Below, piece after piece: positions 16,962 through 24,702 of a DNA stretch of 64,000 nt. The stretch's first letter is position 1. The number at the start of each line of letters is the position of its first letter. The stretch spans positions 3,162,001 through 3,226,000 of the forward strand of contig NZ_CP019113.1 in assembly GCF_001888805.2 (NCBI RefSeq). Direction: 5' to 3'. This stretch comes from Enterobacter sp. SA187 (GTDB lineage: Bacteria > Pseudomonadota > Gammaproteobacteria > Enterobacterales > Enterobacteriaceae). The notes below the pieces were generated by a model that saw nothing but the letters and a program-made list of their open reading frames with translations, made no database searches and was not told the origin of the DNA. The translations under genes and the position numbers were made by a program.

Positions 16962-17120
16962 ATGAATATCTGGTTTATACACGCTGGTGGTAAGGTAAAA
17001 GAGCCATTTTGCCCGTTGAGGTTTGGCGGCCGTATTTTTTTATTATTACGAAGCGGCGGTTCGCTATCAAAACCATTGATGTGGCTGGAAAAAGAGAAGA
17101 AATTCTTGCGCCGCGTATAA
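16962..17120 (+). CDS. Possible 52-residue basic small protein
   Basis: An ATG at 16962 with AGGTGA seven bases upstream opens a 52-codon frame ending at TAA 17118-17120. The peptide starts MNIWFIHAGGKVK, has a short hydrophobic centre (GGRIFLLLRSGG) and a Lys/Arg-rich tail (EKEKKFLRRV). No family is recognised. It lies in an otherwise gene-free 550-bp interval between the divergent yciG-like and MBL-fold genes. The remainder of the interval (16705-16961 and 17121-17256) is AT-rich with no other supported feature. Confidence 0.4.
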   Translation: MNIWFIHAGGKVKEPFCPLRFGGRIFLLLRSGGSLSKPLMWLEKEKKFLRRV

Positions 17121-17256
17121 ATTATATATTCTATATTTGTTCACAGAATTGTGAGGCTTCCCGTTTCGTTTAGCAGGATACTGGCAGGCATATTTTCACT
17201 GCAATTGTATTCCGCTACATCGGGGCTAAGCGAAAAGGGGTTAAACAGGAAAAAAT

Positions 17257-18105
17257 ATGAAAGTTCATCATCTTAATTGTGGGTGCATGTGTCCGGCAGG
17301 CGGCGCGTTATTTGACGGTTTTAGTAAGGGTATCTTCGCCCATTTGGTCTGCCACTGTCTGCTTATCGAAACGGAGCGGGACGGGCTGGTCCTGGTCGAT
17401 ACCGGGTTCGGGCAAAATGACATTCGCCAGCCAGGTAAAACTTTACCAGGCTTTTTTCGGGTGATGAATAATATTCAGCGACGGGAAACCTTGACGGCGC
17501 GTTCGCGCATTGAAGCGCTGGGATTCAGCGCTGCGGATGTCCGGCACATCATTCTTACGCATCTTGATTTCGATCATGCGGGTGGGCTTACCGACTTCCC
17601 GGGTGCGCAGATCCATCTGCTGCAAACCGAAATCAACACGGCGCAGCAGCGGCACAGCTGGCTGGCCCGTGAGCGCTATCGTCCAGGGCAGTGGGGCGGT
17701 ATCTCTGGCTGGAACGGGTATCAACCTCAGGGCGAAAAATGGTATGGCTTCGAGGCTGTTATGGCGCTGAAAGGGCTGCCGCCGGAAATTTTACTGGTTC
17801 CGCTGCCGGGCCACACGCAGGGGCATGCGGGCATTGCCGTCAGCCAGCCGCAGGGATGGTTGTTGCATGGCGGCGATGCATGGTTCTATCGCGGTGAAAT
17901 GGATCTGCAAAGCCCGCACTGTACGCCCGGCCTGCGTTTTTATCAGTGGATGATGGCGATGGATAACCAGACCCGGCATCGTACCCAACAGCAACTGCGG
18001 GAAGTATTCAAACGTTATAACCAGGAAATTACTTTCTTCTGCAGCCATGACGCTAAGGAACTACATGCTTTCAGTGAGCATGACGGGATGAATAACCGAG
18101 TGTAA
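17257..18105 (+). CDS. MBL-fold hydrolase, AHL-lactonase-like
   Basis: 282 residues. Metallo-beta-lactamase fold landmarks appear in order: VDTGFGQND near 50, LTHLDFDHAGGLTDFPGA near 103-120, PGHTQGHAGI near 188, GGDAWF near 206 and a late CSHDAKELH near 265. The size and spacing resemble quorum-quenching lactonases (AttM/AiiA-type) and related esterases. The zinc motif reads H-L-D-F-D-H rather than the usual H-x-H-x-D-H, so the second metal-binding His is Asp. That variant exists in some subfamilies but may change metal use. The Shine-Dalgarno ACAGGA precedes the ATG. Substrate unknown. Confidence 0.78.
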   Translation: MKVHHLNCGCMCPAGGALFDGFSKGIFAHLVCHCLLIETERDGLVLVDTGFGQNDIRQPGKTLPGFFRVMNNIQRRETLTARSRIEALGFSAADVRHIILTHLDFDHAGGLTDFPGAQIHLLQTEINTAQQRHSWLARERYRPGQWGGISGWNGYQPQGEKWYGFEAVMALKGLPPEILLVPLPGHTQGHAGIAVSQPQGWLLHGGDAWFYRGEMDLQSPHCTPGLRFYQWMMAMDNQTRHRTQQQLREVFKRYNQEITFFCSHDAKELHAFSEHDGMNNRV

Positions 18106-18247
18106 TATTACACTATAATTCATCAGGGGGCGCCTCGCCCATGTCAGTAATTTTCAGGGTGAAGGATACAGGCGCTTATAAATAATGCATTTACAGGTAA
18201 TATGTGCAGACTTAATGTTTCAATATAAAGAAATAAGGAGACGGGAT

Positions 18248-18574
18248 ATGAATACTACTCTGCAGGAATGTATAGCCGCATGTTATAAATGTGCTGCCGC
18301 CTGTGATTACTGCGCATCTTCGTGCCTTAATGAACCTGATATCGACATGATGAGAAACTGCATTAAAACAGATATTGAGTGTTCCGCGATTTGTCGGCTT
18401 GCGGCCCAACTTATGGGCATGAACAGCGAATATCACAAACAACAATGCAGGCTCTGTGTGGATATTTGTCGGGCCTGTGCAGAGGAGTGCGCAAGACATG
18501 AGCATGAACACTGCAAACATTGCGCAGAAGCCTGCCGCCAGTGCGCAGATGCTTGTCTTAGAATGCTTGCCTGA
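18248..18574 (+). CDS. Four-helix-bundle Cys-rich copper-storage-type protein
   Basis: 108 residues from ATG 18248, which has AAGGAGACGGGAT upstream. There are 19 Cys residues (8, 12, 15, 19, 22, 26, 38, 45, 49, 67, 70, 74, 77, 81, 89, 92, 96, 99, 103), mostly spaced CxxxC and CxxC along predicted helices, plus a His-rich HEHEHCKHC segment. This is the pattern of the DUF326/Csp family, whose members fill a four-helix bundle core with Cu(I). No signal peptide is seen, so it would be cytosolic (Csp3-like). It probably buffers copper; there is no adjacent copper regulator. Confidence 0.85.
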   Translation: MNTTLQECIAACYKCAAACDYCASSCLNEPDIDMMRNCIKTDIECSAICRLAAQLMGMNSEYHKQQCRLCVDICRACAEECARHEHEHCKHCAEACRQCADACLRMLA

Positions 18575-18586
18575 GCCTGAATTATA

Positions 18587-18660
18587 CCGCCGATAGCTCA
18601 GCAGGAAAGAGCAACTGCTTTATTAGCAGTGAGTCCGTGGTTCAAATCCTCGTCGGCGGA
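18587..18660 (+). tRNA. tRNA-like gene, anticodon UAU (Ile) or pseudo-tRNA
   Basis: A 74-nt cloverleaf can be drawn. Acceptor stem CCGCCGA/TCGGCGG is 7/7 paired; U8 and A9 are present; D stem GCTC/GAGC; anticodon stem ACTGC/GCAGT 5/5 with loop TTTATTA, giving anticodon TAT; 5-nt variable loop; T arm CGTGG-TTCAAAT-CCTCG with one T-T mismatch; discriminator A. The 3' CCA is not encoded (TCA follows), and position 37 is U rather than a purine. Those last three points argue for a phage-type or degenerating tRNA. It begins 13 nt after the Cys-rich gene. Confidence 0.55.
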
Positions 18661-18723
18661 TCAGCCTCTGTAGGTTATATTTTTAAAAACTGATTATTAA
18701 AAAACTGATTATTAATATGTCTG

Positions 18724-19605
18724 CTATTTCATCCTGCTTATCCATTCCACACAAAAATCCAGATAGGCTCGCACGATAGCGGAAGGGTGTTTATGACGGG
18801 CATAAACAAGGTGTAACGGCAGACAATATTTGTTGATGTCAGGTACAAGCCGTATCAGCTCTCCGCTTTCCAGCCAGGGGCGGGCAGAAAAATCCAGCAG
18901 CTGGGCGATGCCCATGCCGCCCAGGGCGTAATGAAGCAAACCCCGGGAATTATTGGTGGAAAAGAACGGATCGTATTTCACTTTTTCCGCTCCCGAATCC
19001 CATTCAAAAACACCATGGTTCAGACTTTCCCAGGCCATCACCGGCAGGCGGGCCATTTCTGCCAGGGTCTGTGGCGTGCCGTGACGCGCCAGGAATGTCG
19101 GGCTTGCCACAAACACCGCTTCCACGTACATAACAGGTTTAGCGATCACATCGTCTGTATTTATTTCGCCCATGCGCAGCGCCACATCCACGCCATCCTC
19201 AAATAAATCCACGACCCGTTCGCTGGAATGACAAAAAACGTTGATATCCGGATAGCGTTGCTGAAAAGCGATCAGTAAATCCCACCACAGTGAAAAATCA
19301 GGCGGCACGGACAGGCGTAATTTGCCCTGCAACGTATGGGCAGAGGTGACCGCCTTTTGCGCGTCTTCCAGCAGTTCGACACCGGGTCGCGCCTGTTCAT
19401 AGAATTGCTGCCCTTTGTAAGTGGGTTTAACGCCGTGGCGCGAGCGTTCCAGAAGCTGCACGTTCAGCGCCTCCTCAAGCTCATTGATCTTGCGGCTCAG
19501 GGTGGAAATGGGCATGCCCATTCTGTCGCTGGCCGCTGAAAAGCTCCCGGCATTCACTACCGTAATGAATAATTTTGCTGCGTTGTAATCCATTCTTGTT
19601 TCCAT
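18724..19605 (-). CDS. LysR-family regulator divergent from nitronate monooxygenase
   Basis: 293 residues. The N-terminal winged helix (about 6-65) contains GSFSAASDRMGMPISTLSR and NELEEALNVQLLERS, followed by a periplasmic-binding-protein-like effector domain ending near residue 290. The MPISTLSRKI stretch resembles the DsdC/AaeR-like subgroup that often controls an adjacent divergent gene. An alternative start is Met5. The 90-bp divergent promoter region to the nitronate monooxygenase gene suggests it regulates that gene, the usual LysR arrangement. Confidence 0.85.
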   Translation of the reverse strand: METRMDYNAAKLFITVVNAGSFSAASDRMGMPISTLSRKINELEEALNVQLLERSRHGVKPTYKGQQFYEQARPGVELLEDAQKAVTSAHTLQGKLRLSVPPDFSLWWDLLIAFQQRYPDINVFCHSSERVVDLFEDGVDVALRMGEINTDDVIAKPVMYVEAVFVASPTFLARHGTPQTLAEMARLPVMAWESLNHGVFEWDSGAEKVKYDPFFSTNNSRGLLHYALGGMGIAQLLDFSARPWLESGELIRLVPDINKYCLPLHLVYARHKHPSAIVRAYLDFCVEWISRMK

Positions 19606-19694
19606 ATTTGGGCATTATCTGTTTATTTTTGGTGATTCCATTCCATTTTGCAAAGGGTAAAATTCGGACTGTGTCATTTTCAGGGGATGTAAAA

Positions 19695-20651
19695 ATGAAT
19701 AATCGTGTCACTCAAATTTTAAATATTCGCTATCCACTTATTCAGGCCCCGTTATATTTCCTGACCAATGCCGAACTGGTCGCTGCGGTGTCAAATGCGG
19801 GCGGCCTGGGTACGCTGGGGCCGCACGCCGGTCAGGAAAGCCTGCCAGGCTCACGCTGGGTGGCGCTGGATCGGATGCGCGAAGAGATCCGTAAAGTCAA
19901 AAAACTCACCACAAAACCCTTTGCGGCAACCCTGATCAACGGCCCGGATATGGGCTTCTGGCGGCCTACTGCCGAGATGCTGGCTGAAGAAGGCGTCGAA
20001 GTGGTGCTTATCAATGAAGTGCTGGACGCAGAGATCTACGACTTTTTTAAAAGCCGCGGCATCAAAATTCTCTACCGCGCCCTGACGCCGACGATCGCCA
20101 ATTCGAAAAAAGCCGAAAAACTGGGCGCGGACATCATCATTGCTACCGGCTTTGACGAAGGCGGCACCGTGCCGTCACGGGTGATTGGCACCTTCAGTAT
20201 CGTGCCGATGATCGTCGACAGCGTGAAAGTGCCGGTTATCGCTGCCGGTGGCATCGGTGACGTGCGCGGTGTGCGTGCCGCCCTGGCGCTGGGGGCGGAA
20301 GGGGTATTTGCGGGCAGCCTGTTCTTAACGGCGGTGGAAAACCCCGCGGCGGACAAAGTAAAACGCCTGATTGTCGATTCCACGGCGGAAGATTTGCTGC
20401 TGTTTCGCACGCTACCTGCGTATTACCGCACCTTACCTACCGATCTGAGTCCGACGCTGGCAGAACTGGACGCGCAGGGTGCCGATCGTGAAACCCTGTT
20501 TAAGGCTATGAACGGCTACCACTCCCTGTGGCAGGCCATGCGCCTCGGTAATTTTGATCAGGGCGTGGTATCCACCGGTACGGGTATTTCGGTCATCAAA
20601 TCCATTCGTCCGGCCGCAGACATTGTTGCCGATCTCATGCAGGACTTTTAA
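19695..20651 (+). CDS. Nitronate monooxygenase-family flavoprotein
   Basis: 318 residues from the ATG at 19695 (Shine-Dalgarno AGGGGATG). TIM-barrel landmarks of the NMO/2-nitropropane dioxygenase and FabK-like family: RYPLIQAP near residue 10, SNAGGLGTLG near 36, GFDEGGT near 155, PVIAAGGIGDVRG near 178-190 and ALGAEGVFAGS near 198. It probably binds FMN and oxidises propionate-3-nitronate or alkyl nitronates; an enoyl-ACP reductase role is less likely because no fatty-acid genes are nearby. Expression is probably governed by the divergent LysR gene. Confidence 0.85.
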   Translation: MNNRVTQILNIRYPLIQAPLYFLTNAELVAAVSNAGGLGTLGPHAGQESLPGSRWVALDRMREEIRKVKKLTTKPFAATLINGPDMGFWRPTAEMLAEEGVEVVLINEVLDAEIYDFFKSRGIKILYRALTPTIANSKKAEKLGADIIIATGFDEGGTVPSRVIGTFSIVPMIVDSVKVPVIAAGGIGDVRGVRAALALGAEGVFAGSLFLTAVENPAADKVKRLIVDSTAEDLLLFRTLPAYYRTLPTDLSPTLAELDAQGADRETLFKAMNGYHSLWQAMRLGNFDQGVVSTGTGISVIKSIRPAADIVADLMQDF

Positions 20652-20666
20652 TTAAAGAGGTAAACC

Positions 20667-20792
20667 ATGTCTGATGTAATGCCGTTTCGGGATGTTACGC
20701 GTGAACGGGGTTACCCGGACCTGGAGCATCCTGCCAACCAGTACCGCATCGAAAAAGCGCCGCTGGGCGAAAGCGTTACGTTTCATCAATAA
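20667..20792 (+). CDS. Possible 41-residue protein after nitronate monooxygenase
   Basis: ATG 20667 has an AAAGAGG site and follows the monooxygenase stop by 15 bp. It encodes 41 residues (MSDVMPFRDVTRERGYPDLE... ending ESVTFHQ), with no recognised family. The coding looks genuine, but the sequence just downstream is a gene fragment, so this may be the 5' remnant of a larger second gene in the operon. Confidence 0.4.
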   Translation: MSDVMPFRDVTRERGYPDLEHPANQYRIEKAPLGESVTFHQ

Positions 20793-20819
20793 GTAACAGA
20801 CTCAGCAGCTGCCGCAGTT

Positions 20820-21003
20820 GCTGCTGCTGAGTTTCATTAAGCGTGCCCTGCTGCTGGGGCTGGGGATTGGCGCGCTGTTTCCGCTATCGCTGATCGTCAC
20901 GCTCGATTACGCCATCGCGCCGCCTCGCTGGACAGCGCCTGGGCCATCATGAGCGTCGGCATCGTGCTGGCACGGCTGGCGTTGTTGTATTACGGTTACA
21001 ATA
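20820..21003 (+). pseudogene. Fragment of an MFS (CynX/YeaN-like) transporter
   Basis: The + strand reads LLLGLGIGALFPLSLIVTLDYA over about 20862-20930, a hydrophobic segment matching the glycine-rich helix of cyanate-transporter-like MFS proteins. The frame then runs into a stop at about 20949. No start codon and no flanking helices remain, so this is a relic between the monooxygenase operon and the next lipoprotein gene. Attribution to CynX/YeaN is from memory of the family's motif. Confidence 0.4.
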
Positions 21004-21044
21004 TCACAACCTTAGCCGCGACAGCGGAAGCCAGGAGTACGCCA

Positions 21045-21644
21045 GTGCGCGTTTTGTTCGCCCTTTTATTGTCATCGTTACTTGCCGGATGCATCACCTC
21101 ATCACCGCAAAGAGCGCTGTATAAAGCGGAATACCCGCACCGCCAGGATATTCGTCAGCAAAATGTTTACCAGTTTAAAACGACGCCGATTAAGGCCAGC
21201 GGCGAGCGTTACTGGGGCGCGGGTGAGTTAACGCAACTTTTCAGGGTCAATGATAAAGACGCTTCCACCGTTCAGCTTCGCTTCAACTATCCGGCAAAAT
21301 CACTGGAAGCCGTGTCGCTGGATGCAGCAAACAGAACGCTAAGCAAAGAAACCTTTATCTTACTCGATGAGTCTGCACCCAAACCTTCCAGCCCTGAAAC
21401 GAACTATTTTTATCTGACAAAAGACGGCCAGCTGGTGCATAAAAACCGCAACTGCACGCCTGACATGAGTGTGGGTTGTCAGTGGTGGAACCACAGGCTT
21501 TTTATCACACGCAACGGAGACATGGCGGTGCATTATGAAAATGGTAGTGCTGTGCTGCTGTTTCTGGTTTTCCCCGGTTACGGCTCACATGACTACCTGG
21601 AAATATTCTCAAAGGTATCGCCCGTCGCCGACGTCACGCCATAA
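21045..21644 (+). CDS. Lipoprotein of unknown function
   Basis: 199 residues from a GTG at 21045 with an AGGAG nine bases upstream. The frame extends to 20949 but that extension runs through the transporter relic. The start MRVLFALLLSSLLAGC gives a signal peptide with lipobox LAGC; the following Ile predicts outer-membrane sorting. The mature domain is beta-rich, with two Cys (NRNCTPDMSVGCQWW) that could be disulphide-bonded, and ends in FLVFPGYGSHDYLEIF. No family is recognised. It is followed by a hairpin at 21658-21690 without a clear U-run. Confidence 0.72.
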   Translation: MRVLFALLLSSLLAGCITSSPQRALYKAEYPHRQDIRQQNVYQFKTTPIKASGERYWGAGELTQLFRVNDKDASTVQLRFNYPAKSLEAVSLDAANRTLSKETFILLDESAPKPSSPETNYFYLTKDGQLVHKNRNCTPDMSVGCQWWNHRLFITRNGDMAVHYENGSAVLLFLVFPGYGSHDYLEIFSKVSPVADVTP

Positions 21645-21784
21645 TTTCAAAAATACTGTCCGCCTCCGGCCTGAAGCAGGCTGAGGCGGGCCTCACTCAT
21701 AATCTGTAACTATCGCAGCAATACATAACGCTTCCGCCGGGGCTGCCGATAACCGATTACTCCTTACATTACCTGGTAAATCTG

Positions 21785-23095
21785 ATGCGTATCCCTGCAC
21801 TTAAACGTTTATTTTCCCTGAACCGTCTGCGTTCAGCCGTTTCTTATAACGCACTTTGCCAGAATAAACCTGTCATTGAATTCAGTCCGCAAGGGGTGAT
21901 CCATAAAGCGAGTCCGCTTTTTCTCTCCGCGATGGGATACCGGGCTGACGAAATTATTGGTCAACATCATCGGTTATTCTGCCCGCCCTCGCTGGTCAAT
22001 TCGCCGGAGTACGACCAGTTCTGGCAACGCCTTGCCAGGGGGGAAAGCTTCAGCGGCAAATATCTGCGTCTGGCAAAGGGGGAACGTCCGGTATGGCTTG
22101 AAGCCAGTTATATCCCCGTCACTGACCGGCGCGGCCAGGTGACCCGTGTCATCAAAATCGCGGCCGATATTTCCGCCCGCGTGCAGGCGGCGCTTGAGCA
22201 GGAATCTGTCGTCAATGCCATCAGCCGGTCTATGGCTATCATCGCCTTCAGCCCTGAAGGGATGGTGCTGGAAGCCAACGAGAATTTTCTCGCCACCACC
22301 GGTTATAAACGCGATGAAGTGATTGGTAAGCATCATCGTCTGTTCTGTTCTCAGAGCCTGTATAAAAGTGATGAATACCGCCAGTTCTGGGAGCGGTTAA
22401 ATCAGGGGGAATTCTTTTCCGGTCAGTTCCCGCGCCTGAATCGTCGTGGCGAGCCGCTGTGGTTGCGGGCAACGTACAACCCTGTGTTCAACCATGACGG
22501 GCAGCTTTATAAAATTGTGAAATTCGCCACCGATGTCACGGCAGATGTTCTGCGCAACCAGCGAGAGCAGGAGGCGGCGGTACATGCATGGGATATGGCG
22601 GTGCAGACCCGCGGCAGTGCGCAGGCTGGCGCCGGGGTTATCGAAAACAGTATCCGAATGATTGACCGCATTGCGCAGGGTATGGGCGATGTCTCCAGCG
22701 ATGTTTCCCGGCTGAACGATCAGTCTGACAGCATCGACGGGATGGTTGAAACCATCCGCAGCTTTGCCATGCAGACCCGGCTTATCGCCCTGAATGCCGC
22801 CATTGAAGCGGCGCGGGCGGGCGCGTCCGGTCGAAGTTTTGCTGTTGTTGCCGCAGAAGTGCGAACGCTTGCGGCGAGCGTCAGCCAGGCGACAGAAGAC
22901 ATTGAGCGGGTCGTCGCCAGCAATAATCACCTGGCCAAAGAGGTGCTCAGCGGCATCGAAAACAACCTGATGAATACCCGGGAAGGGGTGACGCTGATGC
23001 GTGAAGCGGGTGAGGTGATCGCCAGCATTCAGAAGAATGCCGCCGGGGTCGAGACGGCAGTGAAGGATGTCGCCCTGTCAGTAAAAGCCGGATAA
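21785..23095 (+). CDS. Soluble PAS-PAS methyl-accepting chemotaxis-type protein (BdlA-like)
   Basis: 436 residues without a transmembrane segment. Two PAS domains (about 28-130 and 150-255) share internal repeats IIGQHHRLFCPPSL and VIGKHHRLFCSQSL followed by YDQFWQRLARGE/YRQFWERLNQGE, showing a tandem duplication. The C-terminal signalling hairpin contains QTRLIALNAAIEAARAG. There are few flanking methylation helices and no NWETF tail. The PAS-PAS-MCP layout matches Pseudomonas BdlA, which links c-di-GMP and oxygen or nutrient signals to biofilm dispersal. It could be an aerotaxis- or redox-type receptor. No chemotaxis genes are nearby. Confidence 0.85.
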   Translation: MRIPALKRLFSLNRLRSAVSYNALCQNKPVIEFSPQGVIHKASPLFLSAMGYRADEIIGQHHRLFCPPSLVNSPEYDQFWQRLARGESFSGKYLRLAKGERPVWLEASYIPVTDRRGQVTRVIKIAADISARVQAALEQESVVNAISRSMAIIAFSPEGMVLEANENFLATTGYKRDEVIGKHHRLFCSQSLYKSDEYRQFWERLNQGEFFSGQFPRLNRRGEPLWLRATYNPVFNHDGQLYKIVKFATDVTADVLRNQREQEAAVHAWDMAVQTRGSAQAGAGVIENSIRMIDRIAQGMGDVSSDVSRLNDQSDSIDGMVETIRSFAMQTRLIALNAAIEAARAGASGRSFAVVAAEVRTLAASVSQATEDIERVVASNNHLAKEVLSGIENNLMNTREGVTLMREAGEVIASIQKNAAGVETAVKDVALSVKAG

Positions 23096-23272
23096 CGCCT
23101 AATCCGCACCGGTGTACGGATACGTAAAACATCAGTTATGCAATTGTAATAACTGCTTTAATTGAGCGTTGTATCCCCGGGCGGGTTCTTTTAACATCGA
23201 TGATGAAATTTTAACCCCATCCCGCAACGGCTATCCAGTTGTTATGGAAAGATGTTCATAAGGATCAAGATC

Positions 23273-24175
23273 ATGGAAATAAGTATCCGCACGCCGCTCA
23301 TCCATTCTTTGCCGTTAAGTCAGCACAGCGGATGTGAGGTCTGGCTGAAAATGGAATCCTCCCAGCCGACCGGTTCTTTTAAGCTCAGAAGCGCAGGGCA
23401 TATCTGTCAGTATTACGCCCAAAAGGGCGCTAAGGGTTTTATCAGTTCATCGGGCGGCAATGCCGGGATCGCCGTAGCGCACAGCGGTCGTAAACTGGGT
23501 TTGCCGGTAACGGTCGTTGTCCCGGAAACCACGTCGGCGCGCGCCAGAGAGCTTATTGAGCTGGAGGGCGCGAGGCTCATTGTGCACGGAAAGGTGTGGA
23601 GTGAAGCGAATGAGCACGCTTTATCGCTGGTAACGGATGACATTTTTTATATCCATCCCTTTGATAATCCGCTGTTGTGGGAAGGCATCAGCACCATTGT
23701 GGATGAAGTGGTGAATGATGGATTGCGGCCTGACGCGGTGATCCTGTCCGTCGGCGGCGGCAGTCTGCTGTCCGGCATCGCACAGGGACTGGAAAAACAT
23801 CACCTGGATCATATCCCGGTGTATGCCGTCGAAACCCACGGCACGGCTTCCCTCAACGCCTCGCTGAATGCCGGTAAGCTTGTGCGTCTTGATAAGGTCA
23901 GCGGTATTGCCACTACGCTGGCGGCCAGCCAGGTGTGCGAAAATGCCTTTACCGTGGCGCGTCGCCTGAATGTCACCGGCATGGAGGTTTCCGATGAAGA
24001 AGCGGTAAACGCCTGTCGTCACTTCCTTGATGATCATCGCGTACTGACGGAACCGGCGTGCGGCGTTTCATTGTCCCTGCTGTATGACCGCAAAGTTCAG
24101 TTTAACCCTGCGGATAAGGTGCTGGTTATCGTCTGCGGCGGGGCGTCGGTGACGCGGGAAAGTATTCAGGCCTGA
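23273..24175 (+). CDS. PLP-dependent L-serine/L-threonine dehydratase-like enzyme
   Basis: 300 residues from ATG 23273 (AGGATCAAGA upstream); the longer frame from 23252 lacks a good site. Fold type II PLP enzyme: the Schiff-base Lys is in PTGSFKLRSAG (about residue 41), the substrate loop is SSGGNAG, and the phosphate-binding loop is VGGGSLLSG. It lacks the ACT domain of biosynthetic IlvA and is the size of eukaryotic-type serine dehydratase (SDS). It would deaminate serine or threonine to pyruvate or 2-oxobutyrate. It is a single gene with a strong hairpin after it. Confidence 0.83.
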   Translation: MEISIRTPLIHSLPLSQHSGCEVWLKMESSQPTGSFKLRSAGHICQYYAQKGAKGFISSSGGNAGIAVAHSGRKLGLPVTVVVPETTSARARELIELEGARLIVHGKVWSEANEHALSLVTDDIFYIHPFDNPLLWEGISTIVDEVVNDGLRPDAVILSVGGGSLLSGIAQGLEKHHLDHIPVYAVETHGTASLNASLNAGKLVRLDKVSGIATTLAASQVCENAFTVARRLNVTGMEVSDEEAVNACRHFLDDHRVLTEPACGVSLSLLYDRKVQFNPADKVLVIVCGGASVTRESIQA

Positions 24176-24194
24176 CGGATTTTGTTTTCGATAC

Positions 24195-24234
24195 GCACAG
24201 GCTGAATGGCAGGGGGTTTCCATTCAGCCTGTGC
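24195..24234. terminator. Long hairpin between dehydratase and DUF1330 genes
   Basis: A 15-bp perfect inverted repeat (GCACAGGCTGAATGG 24195-24209 with its complement 24220-24234) and a 10-nt loop. It lies between two convergent genes and probably ends both transcripts, though the U-run on each side is weak. Confidence 0.6.
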
Positions 24235-24287
24235 TGTTAAGGCCTGACACTCTTAGCCGCGCGAAGCGGGCATGTGAATTTCCTGAA

Positions 24288-24581
24288 TTAGCCCTCCTGT
24301 CCTTCAACCAGCACAAAGGTGCCGGTTGCAGCACCGGCTCGTAGTAAGCGTGCGGCCTGATACCCCGGGCTGTCATAAAAACGTTTAGCCTCGTCAAAAG
24401 AGTCGAACTCAAAAACAACATGCTTTTCGTGCGACTCTCCCTCAAGGTTTTCATACTGCCCGGACCAGGCAATAATTTTTGGACTGAACCCCTGCATTAC
24501 CTCTCCGGCCGCCCGGGCATATTCCGCATAAGCGACAGGATCGGTTACGGTCACGTGAGCGATGAGATAGCCTTTATTCAT
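24288..24581 (-). CDS. DUF1330 (dimeric alpha/beta barrel) protein
   Basis: 97 residues from ATG 24581; a longer frame to 24761 overlaps the LysR promoter and is unlikely. MNKGYLIAHVTVTDPVAYAEYARAAGEVM, then VVFEFDSFDEAKRFYDSPGYQAA are the DUF1330 signatures (ferredoxin-like small dimers). Members may be monooxygenase-like or simply ligand-binding; the substrate is unknown. It is divergently transcribed from a LysR gene, which probably controls it. Confidence 0.82.
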   Translation of the reverse strand: MNKGYLIAHVTVTDPVAYAEYARAAGEVMQGFSPKIIAWSGQYENLEGESHEKHVVFEFDSFDEAKRFYDSPGYQAARLLRAGAATGTFVLVEGQEG

Positions 24582-24702
24582 TTCTTCTGTTCCTCGGCAA
24601 AAAAGCGTTACGCGAAATACGCGGTGTGAAAAGAGTCTATTGAGTATTAATATCTTCATAAACACCCCAAATAATGACGCACTGTTACCCTGAGAGTGAA
24701 CA

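Noticed and set aside
18587..18660. Ordinary tRNA-Lys or tRNA-Thr
   Set aside because: The anticodon loop places TAT at 34-36, and the acceptor stem does not match either of those E. coli tRNAs.
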